Origin: Cannabis sativa
Taxonomy: Eukaryota; Streptophyta; Magnoliopsida; Rosales; Cannabaceae
Assembly (NCBI RefSeq): GCF_029168945.1
Contig: NC_083605.1
Span: forward strand, 42,333,659-42,397,658
DNA: 64,000 nucleotides
Reading direction: 5' to 3'
A program made the position numbers and the translations under genes. Below the pieces are notes generated by a model that did not search any database, was not told where the DNA came from, and saw only the letters and a list, made by a program, of their open reading frames with translations. Below, in pieces: positions 12,990 through 24,290 of the stretch; within the stretch, counting starts at the first letter, position 1, and the number at the start of each line of letters is the position of its first letter.

Positions 12990-14133
12990 TACCTGTTACA
13001 AATTATTTATAAGATCTATTGTACTATGATTAAAATCAGATCATTGGATCTGTCAACAAGTTAATCATAGCAATTTAGATCAAATAAATAATAGGTTTGT
13101 AAAAAAAATTTTGAATACATAATAATATAATCAAACATTACAAACAAATAACTGATCTGGAATATCTGGAAAGTAAGCTAAAATATCTCAATTTTAAAAT
13201 TTAAAATAAAATTAAATTTTAAAATAAATATCTTAACTAGAATTCAAATTTAGGTTGTTAGAGAATATTTGAAAAAATTCAAAATTCAACAAACTCCTAA
13301 ATTTCTTAAATTCTAACAAAAAATCAAAAAAATCTAACCAATTTTTCAAATATCAAGTTTATTCAAAATTTAAATTTATTTAAAATTTCTAATAAGATAA
13401 TATAATAAAATATCTTGAATTTTAAATTTAGATATTTCATTATTATATTCTGAGTCTTATAATTTAATAAATTTAAATATTACATAAACAAACTAAATGA
13501 AAAATAAGATATTTTATATGGTTAGAATATTTAAAAAAAATAATAAAAGAATAAGTTTGAAAAAATTATGGTTTGAAACCCCAAAATATCTATTCAAACT
13601 AAACTAACCAATTTTTTCAAATCTTCATGTTATTTTTGCAAAAATATAATTTTAATAAAAAAATGTCTAATAAGATAAAATGTTAAACCTAACATATTCC
13701 TAATCTTATAATTTTAATTAATAAAATATATTTTGAAAATAAAAAATTTGAAAAAGATATGATATGGTTAGAAAATTTTGAAATTAGTACAAGATTATTT
13801 TTAAAAGATAATATTTTAATATCAAAGTAAGATCATTTAAAATTTAATGAAAAAATAATATCTGATCTTATAATTAAAATAAATAAAATAATCTAAAATT
13901 TCAAAAATAACCATAAGGCTCCTTTGTGAGAAATCAAAATTTCAAAATTCAAAGCCTACTAATATCAGAAACTAATTTTTATTAATTAAAAATATTAATA
14001 AAAATTAATTTTGTTCTGCAATTAGATTTTTAATTAAAAATTCAGATTTTACACAAAATTCTACCAAAAATTGGCTTTTGTTTCAATGAAAAACGATTTT
14101 TGAATCAAAAGTTATGACGAAAACAAATTTGAG
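12990..14133. other. AT-rich leader without genes
   Basis: Dominated by A/T runs such as AATTTAAAATAAAATTAAAT. No coding frame is seen. By position this is copia leader between the GC-rich island and the conserved block. Confidence 0.6.
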
Positions 14134-14300
14134 GCACAGGGGTATGCATTGCATACCCCTGCGCGCGGAATGGGGAGTATGCCGAGGAACGAGGCTGCAA
14201 GCAGCCTCATTTGACCGAGGATCTTGGGAACGAGCTGCTCTTCAGACAGCAGCGTGTTCGAGCGGATCCGAGGCTCGTGCGCGCGCGTGTGACATTCAAA
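14134..14300 (-). repeat. GC-rich leader island, minus-strand copy
   Basis: About 165 bp of high GC with CGCGCG runs (TGCGCGCGGAATGG, GTGCGCGCGCGTG) and the inverted repeat GGGGTATGCATTGCATACCCC (14139-14159). It stands in AT-rich leader. The equivalent islands of A, D, E and F lie about 250-290 bp from their primer sites. Short open frames here are by-products of the GC content. Confidence 0.6.
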
Positions 14301-14398
14301 TCCCGATATTTTCGTTCAAATTCAAAAAATCATAACTAATTCATAAAAAATCCAAATTAGGTTTTGTAAAAGCCTAAATTTATTAATTTTTCGTCTAT

Positions 14399-16061
14399 TT
14401 TGATGTTGAATCTCCTTTGCCGATGATCTTTCTTCACGATCTTCCTCACTATGATTGAGGTATTTCTTGCTGTGTGTGTGCACTACTCTAATCACTAAGG
14501 TAGGTTCGAAATATGAAGGAAGAAGAGAGAGAGATAGTGGCGGCTAGAGAGAGAGAGAGGAGGCTCAGGTTTTCTGATGTGAAGTGTGTAATTTTCCTGA
14601 AGCCTTCACTATCTATTTATAGCATTCCACTAGGGTTAGGTTTGAATTATTTGGCATTAAAATAATGAAAATATTAACTTAAAAAGCCTACAAGGGTGGC
14701 CGGCCATGGCTTAGTGGATTGGGCCTTGCTTTTTGCAATTTTGCAATTTTAACACCTTTTGTATCTGATTTTCTCAAAAATGCCAATTTCCTAATTCAAC
14801 CATTTAAATGCCAATTCTAACTATTTAATAATTATAAATAATTATTAAATAATATTGTCATTTATCATATTTATTAATTGAACCATACAAAGTATCATAA
14901 TTAACAAATATGCCCCTATTAACTCTTTCTTTACAATTTCGCCCTTACTTAGTGAAAATTTCACAAATAGACATAGTCTAATTTGTGAATTATAATTGAT
15001 TAATCAAAACCAATTACATGAGTCTTACAAACAATATTATCTCAACTAGTGGGGGGACCATGGGTCTATATAACCGAGCTTCCAATAAGTAGATCAAGAA
15101 TTTAGCACTAAAATTCACTAACTCATTAATTCTTCGTTGAATCCACGCATAGAACTTAGAATTGCACTCTCAATATATAGAATGCTCTATATGTTCCACC
15201 ATATAGACACATCATTAGTTATCCATTGTTATAATCCTAATTTGATCAATGATCCTCTATATGAATGATCTACACAGTAAAGGGATTAGATTACCGTAAC
15301 ACCCTACAATGTATTTTTTCCTTAAAACACTTGACCCCGTATAAATGATATTTCAGCTTATGTGAAATGAGATCTCCACCATTTATTTTCGTTTGGCCAA
15401 GCTCGAAGGAGATCATCCTTTGATTACTATTCGCTAGATAGAAGCTATAGATTCCATGTTTATGCTAGCGCTCCCACTCAATTGCACTACCGTGTTCCCA
15501 AAATGTACGTATCACCCTGACCTAAAAGTAGGCTTAACTAACAAATCAAAGAACACGAATAGCCTTTCAAGATTGAGCCTAATCATAATAGGATTAAGAT
15601 CATTTGATCTAGGATCAACTTGGCGATATTGACTTGAATAGATTCTATGGTAAGTTTAATTAAATGTAAGTCAAAGTTCAATATTGGTCCCTTCCGATGC
15701 ATACTCCATGCAATCAACCTGAGCTTTACTTTAACCAATGTTCTGGAAAGAACATAGTATTTCACCAAATACAAGTAAAATCTTGTTGTAGATTATCATA
15801 TCAGTAAAACCCTGTGTCTGATAAATTTAGGAAACTTTATTCACATAGTCATGTTTACTTTCCAATGTGATGACAGCACAATAAACATGATCAAGTATGT
15901 GAAAAGGGTTTAAGATGAATTTATAAATCAAATAGACAAGCAATTGATAAAGTGAACCAAAACATACAGAAATGAATGAAAAATACTTCTGTTTCTTTAT
16001 TGATGTTGAATAAAATAGATTACATTGAAATGGAGTTTTATTTACGGCATCAAACCTAACA
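14399..16061 (-). repeat. Truncated copia LTR, minus orientation
   Basis: Matches the copia LTR from the TTGATGTTGAATCTCC segment to the end ...CATCAAACCTAACA at 16061. It lacks ~150-200 bp on its left, including the TGTTGGAAAT end and the PBS beyond it. TATA-like CTATTTATAG lies at 14613-14622. By eye it differs from the LTR at 6288-8152 at roughly one base in five, so the two may come from different elements. Confidence 0.8.
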
Positions 16062-16073
16062 CTTATATCATGG

Positions 16074-16126
16074 GAATAGAAAGTAAAGGATGATTTCCTT
16101 CGACCTTAACCAAACAAAGATAAATG
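16074..16126 (+). repeat. Fragment of element E left LTR (5' piece)
   Basis: AATAGAAAGTAAAGGATGAT and the following bases match the LTR middle seen at 55936-55990. It reads into AAATG (16122-16126), the target duplicated by element A, and resumes at 26169. The first ~690 bp of this LTR are missing. A dozen bases (16062-16073) between it and the preceding LTR end are unassigned. Confidence 0.75.
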
Positions 16127-18007
16127 TGTTGGGTTTTATGCCCTAAATAAAACTCTGTTTCAATGTAATCCAGATTATTCAATATCAATAAAGTAACAGA
16201 AGTAATTTTTCATTCACTTGTGTATGTTTTGGTTCACTTAATCAATTGCTTGTCTGTTTGATTTATAAATTCATCCAAACCACTTTTCACATACTTGATC
16301 ATGTTTATTATGTTGTCAACACAGTGGAAAATAAACATGACTATGTGAATAAAGTATTCCTAGATTTATCAGTTAACTGGGTTTCACTGATATGACAATC
16401 TTCAACAGAGTTTACTTACATTTGGAGAAATGTTATGTTCTTTGCAGAAAATAGGTTAAAGTAAAGCTCAGGTTGGATGCATGGAGTATGCATTGGAATG
16501 GACCGATATTGAACTTTGAATTAGATTTTGAAACTTACCGTAAACATCTATTCAATTCAATATCATAAGTTGATCCTAGATCACATGATCGAAATCCTGA
16601 TATGGTTAGGCTTAATTTCAAGAGTATTATTCGTGTTCTTTGATTTGTTAGTTAAGCCTAATCTTTAGTCTGGGCAATACATACATTTTGGGAACACGGT
16701 AGTGCGATTGAGTGGGAGCGCTAACATAAATATGGAATCTATAGCTTCTATCTGGCGAATAGTAAGCAAAGGGTGATTTTCTTCGAGCTTAACCAAACGA
16801 GATAAATGATTGAGTACTCATTTCACTTAGTTGAAATATCATTTATACAGGGTTAAGTGTTTTAAGGATAAAATACATTGTAGGGTGTTACGGTAATTTA
16901 GTTCCTTTACAGTGTAAATCATCCATATAGAGGATCATTGATCATATTAGGATTATAACAATGGATACCTAATAATGTGTCTATATGGTGGAACATATAG
17001 AGCATTCTATATACTGAGAGTGCAATTCTGAGTTCTATGTGTGGATTCAACGAAGAATTAATAAGTCAGTGAATTTAACTGGTAAATTCTAGATCTGCTT
17101 ATTGGAAGCTCGCATATATAGACCCATGGTCCCCTCACTAGTTGAGATGACATTACTTGTAAGACTCATTTAATTGATTTTAATTAATCAATTAAAAATT
17201 CTTAACATAGACTTGTCTATTTGAGAATTTATCACTTATTAAGGGCAAAACAGTAAATAGAGATTTTGAAGGGCATATTTATTAAATAGGAAACTTTAAT
17301 TAGTTTCATTGTTAATAAAATAAATGATCTTATATTATTTGATAATTAATTTTAATTATTAAATAATTAGATTTGTCATTTATGTGGTTGAACAATGGAA
17401 TTGGAAGTTTTCCACAAAACAGGAAACTATCAGTGTAGGAAAAGGAAAGTTGGAAAAGTGGCAAGCCTTGTTTCCACAATTCCTAGGTCGGCCACTTAGC
17501 TTCCTTTTCTCTTTGATTTTTTCAATTCCAAATGTCAATCATAGCCCTTGGTGGTCTTCTATAAATAGAAGGCAAAGGCTTCAGAGTTGCACACAACTTT
17601 ACAATCTTTTCACAACATTATTCTGAAAGAATTTTCTCTCAGAAAATTCTCTCCGAGCCGCCACCCTCTCTCTCTCTCTTCCTTCACTGTTTCGAAATGT
17701 ATAAGTGCTAGAGTAGTGCCCACACACATCAAGTAATACCTGAATCATAGTGAGGAAGGCTGTGTAGAATTCAGAAACAACAAAGAAGGACTATCGGGCT
17801 CAGATCTTGATTATACTCTGCTACAGAAAGGAATCAAGGGTTAGAGATCTGAGTGGGAGGAGACATATATTCCATTTGCCAATCCTTTGTAAGATTTCTG
17901 ATACTCTTATGTGTTTAATTTCCTATCGTTTTAGAAGCTCATATTTAGGTTGTTAAATCAACATACTTGTGAGTAGATCTAAGATCCTGATAAAATAACT
18001 TCCAACA
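16127..18007 (+). repeat. Element A 5' LTR
   Basis: 1,881 bp, TGTTGGGTTTTATGCCC to ...TTCCAACA. It contains a TATA-like box at 17559-17568 and a CT microsatellite at about 17664-17681. Near 17870-17892 it reads CCATTTGCCAATCCTTTG where the sister LTR has CCGCTGCAATCACTG, an odd cluster of changes at CTG sites. Confidence 0.95.
17559..17568 (+). promoter_or_regulatory. Putative TATA box, element A 5' LTR
   Basis: CTATAAATAG inside the palindrome-like TTCTATAAATAGAAG, followed after ~10 bp by AAAGGCTTCAGAG, conserved in all family LTRs. This is the likely core promoter that drives the element RNA. The start site is inferred, not seen. Confidence 0.55.
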
Positions 18008-18009
18008 AC

Positions 18010-18026
18010 TGGCACCAGAGCCATGG
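18010..18026 (+). promoter_or_regulatory. Primer binding site of element A
   Basis: TGGCACCAGAGCCATGG begins 2 bases after the LTR end. It resembles the initiator-Met tRNA site seen in D and E (TGGTATCAGAGCC) but differs at bases 4 and 6. It matches element F more closely (TGGCACCACAGCC). Confidence 0.8.
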
Positions 18027-18273
18027 TAATTGATTTGCTTGCAAGAAATTTGGACTTAAAATGATTTGCTTGTTTTTTGGATGGTATCATGTTGCTTTGA
18101 GTGTCATATTGATGTTTGATTGTTATTTGTGAATTCTGGGAAAAATGGTTACTGTTCTTATTCTGTAATTATTTTTTTTGGATAGTTTGGAAAATTCTAA
18201 GCAATTTACTTTTTTACAGAACTCAATTTCGATTTAATTTGAATTAGTTATGAATTTTTGAAAATTAGAAAAA

Positions 18274-18398
18274 TCGGGGTGACGAGCAACCTCATCACGC
18301 GCGCGGAATGGCTGCTTGCAGCCTTCCTGCGCCGTGATTTCTCGGCCATGCACCCAGATACGCGCGCGGATGGCCATGCATGGCATGCCATCCGTACA
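18274..18398 (+). repeat. GC-rich leader island of element A
   Basis: CGCGCGCGGAATGGCTGC and GATACGCGCGCGGATGGCC stand out in AT-rich leader about 265 bp after the primer site. TGGCTGCTTGCAGCC can form a hairpin (GGCTGC/GCAGCC), as can GGCCATGCATGGCATGCC. Confidence 0.6.
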
Positions 18399-19390
18399 GT
18401 TCATCCAATTTTTCAATTTTTTCGATTTTTCATGCTATTTCATGGAATGAAATTCCGATTTTTTGTGTAGTTTTGTATATTGATTTTTGTTTTTCAAATT
18501 TCAAATCTAATTATCAGAAATAAATTAATTTTATTTTTAAAATTAATTTTAGATATTAGTGTAATTTGATTTTGAAAATAGGAAAAATCAAGTTTTGCTT
18601 ACCCTTTTTCTTGTTTCCTTTAAAATTTGATTATTTTATTTTTTTTTAAGGTCAGATATTAATTTTTTTTGGTAACTTGACCTTAATTAAAATAAGATCA
18701 AGATAATCATGATAATTTTAAAAGAGGAAATAAGGTATTTTTGTTAACTTTTAAATTTTGTTATTTTTTAATTAAATTAAATTGTAAAACAAGAAAAGGG
18801 TATGTATTTACCATTTTCTATTTTATTATTTAATTTATTTAATAACATGAAATTTAAAAGGAAAGTTAGCAATTTAATTTTGAAATGAAATTTAGGTTAC
18901 CCAAAACCTAACTTTTCAAAATGGTAGGTTTAATTTTAATTTTTATTTTCGAAATAAATGTTTAAAATTAAAATAAATCCTATATCCAACTATCCAAATC
19001 TAACCTTGTTGCAGGAGTATGTGTTTTAGATTGTTTGTAAGTTTTCTAAAACCTATTATTGCTTGATCTAAATTGCCTTGGTTAACTTGATGATAGATCC
19101 GATGATCTAATTTTAACCAAAGGTTCAATTGACGATAGATCAAGTAAATAATTTGTAACAGGTAATTTTTACAAACTTCTTTCATCTGTGTATGACCTAG
19201 CAACATGATAGGATCCATCCAAATGTGTATGCCTGTGTGAGCCTATATGTTTAATTTCTATTATAGATACATATAGGTGGTTGTTGCTAAATAAAATATC
19301 ATAACTGATAGATTTTATTTAGGCTCATTTAGTAGTGAGCCTATTCAATTAATAACAGTTATTCATTTTAAGGTTAAATTCCTCTCTTTT

Positions 19391-19490
19391 GGGCCTTGTG
19401 TGAGAGTTGGGAGCCTTAGAAGTGGGTACGACATACTGGACCCAGCCCCCCCTCACATGAACAACCCCAATTGTGAAGGCCCATTTGCCT
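19391..19490 (+). repeat. Conserved leader block of element A
   Basis: Runs from GGGCCTTGTGTGAGAGTTGG to AAGGCCCATTTGCC. TGTGAG-AGTT-GGGAG can pair with CCCCCCTCACA 40-50 bp later with a bulge. Homologous to blocks at 12638, 35739, 41503 and 56416. Confidence 0.7.
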
Positions 19491-20172
19491 GATTTGGATA
19501 ACTGTGCTAGGTTAATTATATTAGTTTGACCTAATAAAAGATTGATTAGCAACATAATTAATTTCATTCTTCCTTGAAATTAATTTAAGAAAAACATAGT
19601 TTGAATAGTTATATTCTTGAAAGCTATATGTATTTTTCTTGTTTTAATTAAATATGGAATTATAACCATATAAATTCTTTCTGAATCTTAATTTTATAAT
19701 TTCATTAAGTATTCCTATTTAAGTTGAGATTTAGTTAAATCTATCAAATCAACTTAGATTTGAATATTTTTGAATTTCCTATTATAAATTAAGTTGAGGA
19801 ATTTTGGGAATTGGTTATTAAGATTCTTTAGATATTTTTTAAGTTGATATTTTCTAAATATGGGAACTTAAAATGGAATATCTTCTAAATTAAGTGGTTA
19901 CTACTTAATTGGTAATATTTAATTAAGTCATTGGTTGAGGAATATTTTAAGTTGGGTATTTAGATTTTTCTAAACAACTTAAATAAGATATTTTTCAAAA
20001 TTATTCCATTTTTGAAATTTAATTAAAGTTTTTACTTTAATTTGTAATATTTCATTATTGAGATATGGAATATAAATGATTAAACAAAATACATGTTTAA
20101 ATAATGAGCTTTAATCAAGAGAAATTCGATCTCCATTGTTGATTTTACATAGCTATTGTTTTAGTGAGTAAT

Positions 20173-20473
20173 CCTCCCTAATGGAGGAACGTTCATTAGC
20201 AAGTTAGCGCCGTTTAATCTCGAAAGATAAGTATTCTTGTAGGTTTATTTATATGGTTCATGACCACCCTAATGGTGGCGACTATGTAAGACTTACAAGA
20301 ATACCAAACAATGGTAGAAGCTCATAAGATAGAATTGCCTTGACTCTCGCCTAAACGGGACAACGCTGAATTCCAATCTTGATCGAATAAAAGGTTGCTA
20401 GAATGTTTGACATTTTAGATGAATTGACAACTCTATTCAATGGATGATGCTTTGACTCTCGCCTAAACGGGAC
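20173..20473 (+). repeat. Leader hairpin and direct-repeat module of element A
   Basis: Hairpin CCTCC-CTAAT-GGAGG (20173-20187), hairpin CCACC-CTAAT-GGTGG (20264-20278), and two direct repeats of GACTCTCGCCTAAACGGG (within 20340-20365 and 20452-20473), 112 bp apart. The module ends 150 bp before the likely gag start. Confidence 0.8.
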
Positions 20474-20624
20474 CTTATGTATCGATTCGTTGGAAACCTT
20501 GGAAAATAAACTATGTTAGATTTAGTATTTTTATAACATAAGTGATTATTTGTTTTCTGAACCTGTGTATGAATTTATAGAACCAAAACCTTACTTCTGT
20601 TTATTGATATGTTGTAGTGCCAAT

Positions 20625-23420
20625 ATGAATAACCCTCATCCCGATCCACTCCTAGTTAGTATCTTTGCAAAAGAACTCAATAGTGTGAAAATGCATCCTG
20701 GTAGTTGCATTAACTCGCACCTATTGTTGATGAATCTAAAATTCCAAAAGGCAAATCTACTAGGAATTGATTTATCAAAGGAACAATGGGTAAAACTCAT
20801 ACTTCATAGTCTTCCTCAGGAGTATAACAGTTTTGTTCTATATTATTTATTGAACAATCCTAATTCCTCCGACATGGACAAACTCGAGTCTGAGTTGAGG
20901 GCCCATGAGCGGGATCTGATTGCAATGAGACCTCCTAGCATTGCAAGCTTTAATCAGAGGAAGAAGATTAAGCATGAGGGCTCTAACAAAGCTGCTTCTT
21001 CAAGTAAAATTATCAAACATCATGTTCTATGTGCGAATTGTAATGGAAAGGGACATAGAGAAGAACAATGTCCCAGGCTTCTAGACAATTCAAACGAAGG
21101 TGATGCTTTTGTATTTGAATCATGTGTTTTAGAGAACGACAAATCCTCCTGGATTGTTGATTCTGGATCTACTAACCATGTATGTTCTTCATTGCAGCTG
21201 CTTGAAACTTGGGAGAATCTTCACCCAGATGCGTTAAAGCTTAAAGTTGGAAATGGCGAGTTGGTATCAGTTAAAGCAAGAGGAACAGCCCGAATCAAGT
21301 TTAATTCTAAGAAGTTTTTACTTTTAGAGAATGTTTTATATATTCCTAATTTTAGTAGAAACTTGATTAGTGTTTCATGTTTACAGACACAATTTTATAT
21401 ATTGAATTTTTCGAGTTCAAATTGTTCAATTTCTCGTAATGGATTTCATATATGTGTTGCAAACATGGAACGAGGGCTTTATGTTTTAAGACCTGATACT
21501 CAAATCTCAATAAATACTGAACTTTTCAATGTAGCTAAACCTAGAAGCCTTAAGAGAAAAGAGATTGATAATGATGATCAAACTTATCTATGGCATTTAC
21601 GTTTAGGTCATATAGGTTTTGATAGACTCAATAGGCTAACCAAAGACGGTCCATTGAAAAATGTCGTCTTAGGAGAACTGCCACTCTGCGAGTCTTGCCT
21701 AGAAGGAAAAATGACCAAACGTTCTTTCTCTGCAAAGGGAGAGCGTGCCAAAGAACCCCTAGGGTTAGTACATTCAGATGTTTGCGGACCGCTGAATGTA
21801 AAAGCCAGAGGAGGTTATGAGTATTTCGTCACTTTCATTGACAATTTCTCTAGATATAGTTTTCTTTACCTAATGCAAAAGAAATCTGAAACGTTTGAAA
21901 AGTTTCAGGAATTTCATGCTTTGGCTCAAAACCAATTAGGTAAAACATTAAAGATCTTGCGAACTGATAGGGGTGGAGAATATATGGATATGCAGTTAAA
22001 AGATCATTTAATTGAACTTGGAATTGAATCCCAATATACTGCCCCAAGCACTCCACAGCAGAATGGAGTTGCAGAAAGAAGAAATCGCACTCTCTTAGAA
22101 ATGGTTAGGTCTATGCTGAGTTATTCAACTCTGTCTACGTCCTTCTGGGGATATGATATTCAAATGGCAAACGACATTTTAAATGTTGTTCCATCTAAAG
22201 CAGTCCCTAAGACACCCGTTGAACTATGGAATGGTCGCACACCTAGTTTGCGCCATTATAGGATTTGGGGGTGCCCTGCTCACGTCTTAAGAAAGAAAGA
22301 AGGCAAACTGGAATCGCGAACTGAGGTTTGCATGTTTGTCGGAAATTCTAAAGAGACTAGGGGTGGACTATTCTATAGTCACAAGGATAACAAAGTGTTT
22401 GTTTCTACAAATGCTACTTTCCTTGAAGATAACTATATGAAAGACAACAAACCGAAAAGTGAAATTGTATTAGAGGAAATGCTCACAGATACTGTCCCTT
22501 CAAATGTACCATCTTCTTCTACTAAAGAAGAGGAACATCCCACTCCCTCGCCAGCAACTGAGAAAACTACTACTAAAGCTCCTGTTCAGAAGGTCACCGC
22601 TCCTCGTCGTAGTGGGAGGATTTCTACAAAACCATCTCGTTATGGCTTGGATGGTGAAATCAATATGGTCGTTGGTGACGGTATTGATGACGACCCATTG
22701 ACCTATAAACAGGCAATGGCAAGTCCGCAACGGAAGCGATGGTCAGCCGGTATGGATTCAGAAATGGATTCCATGAAAAAGAACAAAGTCTGGGAATATG
22801 TAGAACCACCTGAAGATTTTCGTCCAATTGGATGTAAATGGGTCTACAAGAAGAAAAGAGGTGCTGGAGGCGAAGTCGAAACTTTCAAAGCTAGACTGGT
22901 CGCCAAGGGTTATACCCAAAGAGAAGGTGTGGACTATGAGGAAACTCTTAGTCCTGTTGCCATGCTCAAATCCATCCGAATTCTTCTCTCCATAGCTGCC
23001 GCTTTAGATTATGAAATTTGGCAAATGGATGTCAAGACAGCCTTTCTTAATGGGCTTCTTGAAGAAACCATCTATATGGAGCAACCAGAAGGATATGTTC
23101 TTCCTGGGCAGGAGAATAATGTTTGCAAATTAAATAGGTCCATATATGGGCTTAAGCAAGCTTCTCGCTCATGGAACAAAAGGTTTGATGAGATCATCAA
23201 GACCTACGGCTTTCATCAGAATGAAGATGAACCTTTTGTTTACCAACTCAAGGAAAACCAAGTGGTAGTATTCCTGGTCCTTTATGTTGATAACATTTTG
23301 ATCATTGGAAACAATGTCAAGAAAATGACTCACATCAAGGAATGGCTTGACACTCAATTCGAAATGAAAGACTTTGGTGAGGCAGCCTATGTTCTTGGTA
23401 TTCAGATTGTCAGAAACTGA
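20625..23420 (+). pseudogene. gag-pol: Copia gag-protease-integrase-RT, element A, 5' part
   Basis: Open from 20550; the Met at 20625 (MNNPHPD) is the likelier start, because the upstream codons align with non-coding leader of E. Residues counted from 20550: gag core ~45-125 (shorter than usual for copia, so the N-terminus may be missing); zinc knuckle CANCNGKGHREEQC 161-174; aspartic protease WIVDSGSTNH 201-210; integrase zinc site H349, H354, C380, C383; catalytic D410, D473, E509; reverse transcriptase from ~745 with a YVDN motif at 912-915. Copia RTs have YVDD, so the second catalytic Asp is changed. The frame ends at a TGA after LGIQIVRN. The same frame continues past it, so this is a nonsense change rather than the true end. 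Confidence 0.9.
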
Positions 23421-23948
23421 AAGAACAGATCCCTTGCTCTCTCTCAAACAGCTTACATTGACAAAGTTCTAGAGAGATTTTCCATGACCAATACCAAAGG
23501 GGCAAACATGTCCTCTAGACATGGTATTCGTCTATCTAAGGAACAGTGTCCTACTGATCCTCAAGAGATAGAAGACATGGCAAAAATTCCTTATGCTTCT
23601 GCAGTTGGAAGTCTAATGTATGCTATGCTATGCACTAGACCTGACATCTGCTATGCAGTTGGAATCGTGAGCAGGTATCAGTCAAATCCAGGAAGGGTAC
23701 ATTGGAATGTTGTTAAGTATATTTTGAAATACTTAAAGAGTACAAGAGATTATGTATTAGTCTACAAGGGTGGTGCTTTAAATCCCTTAGGCTATACAGA
23801 CTCAGATTTCCAGGGATGTCTTGAAGACAAGAAATCTACATCTGGGATGGGGTTTACTCTTGGGGGTGGAGCAGTGGTTTGGAGAAGTGCTAAACAAACT
23901 GCGATTTCGGATTCTACCATGGAGGCAGAATACATAGGTTGCGGCTGA
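23421..23948 (+). pseudogene. gag-pol: Copia RT end and RNase H, element A, after the stop
   Basis: Same frame as the gag-pol stretch before it, separated only by the TGA at 23418-23420. It encodes the RT C-terminus (YIDKVLERFSM), the conserved ASAVGSLMYAMLCTRPDICY segment, then the RNase H start with YTDSDFQGC and KKSTSG. The frame is lost near 23938, just after MEAEYIG, where the homologous reading moves by one base into another frame. This adds a second inactivating lesion, unless it is a sequencing error. Confidence 0.85.
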
Positions 23949-24261
23949 AGCAGCTAAAGAGGTTGTCTGGCTTAGGAAGTTCTTCACCAGTCTCGGTGTA
24001 GTTCCTGGAATGGAAAAGCCTCTAGTCCTGCTTTGTGATAACACTGGAGCTATAGCCAACAGTAAGGAACCTCGGAGCCACAAGAGAAGTAAGCATATAG
24101 AAAGAAAGTATCATAAAATCAGAGAATATGTGGCAAAAGGGGATGTACTGGTGGAGAAACTGGATACGCAGGATAACTTGGCTGATCCATTCACCAAAGT
24201 CTTGGCAGTAACTTCATTCGAAAAGCACCATCAGAATTTAGGATTAATTGAAATGTACTGA
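23949..24261 (+). pseudogene. gag-pol: Copia RNase H C-terminus, element A
   Basis: Continues RNase H in the shifted frame. LLCDNTGAIANSKEP carries a catalytic Asp, followed by HKRSKHIERKYHKIRE and the typical copia ending DNLADPFTKVL...GLIEMY with a stop at 24261. It lies 20-30 bp before the purine tract, as expected for the end of copia pol. Confidence 0.85.
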
Positions 24262-24279
24262 TTTGTTTTATATTAGTGC

Positions 24280-24290
24280 AAGTGGGAGTT
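24280..24290 (+). promoter_or_regulatory. Polypurine tract of element A
   Basis: AAGTGGGAGTT immediately before the 3' LTR TGTTGGG. The same tract, complemented, abuts the LTRs at 8152 and 29012. Confidence 0.85.

Larger units (their letters stand above)
8164..14398 (-). mobile_element. Non-coding interior of a minus-strand copia element
   Basis: Read on the minus strand, the order is: leader with GC-rich island (14300-14134), very AT-rich leader, conserved block (12745-12638), hairpin and repeat module (11290-10992), decayed integrase and RT fragments (about 10100-8400), then PPT and LTR. It parallels the interiors of D and E. No frame longer than about 70 codons exists, so the element makes no protein of its own. 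The left part (pol remnants, 8164-10980) is recognisable only by comparison with A and E. The PBS and the end of the second LTR have been lost at the 14398/14399 junction. Confidence 0.75.
18027..20624 (+). other. Long untranslated leader of element A
   Basis: About 2.6 kb between primer site and gag with no coding frame of note. It holds a GC-rich island (about 18274-18398), AT-rich sequence, the conserved block (19391-19490), then hairpins at 20173-20187 and 20264-20278 and the direct repeats at 20340-20365 and 20452-20473. The same layout occurs in the non-coding family members. Confidence 0.7.

Noticed and set aside
17384..17626. 80-codon frame MVEQWNWKFSTKQE in both LTRs of element A (17384, 25548)
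   Set aside because: Seen in two LTRs that are copies of each other. Not maintained in the related LTRs of D, E and C, and it overlaps the promoter region.
20340..20473. CRISPR-like or tRNA-like array suggested by the repeated GACTCTCGCCTAAACGGG unit
   Set aside because: Only two or three units, in a eukaryotic retroelement leader. No cloverleaf with a T-loop could be drawn.
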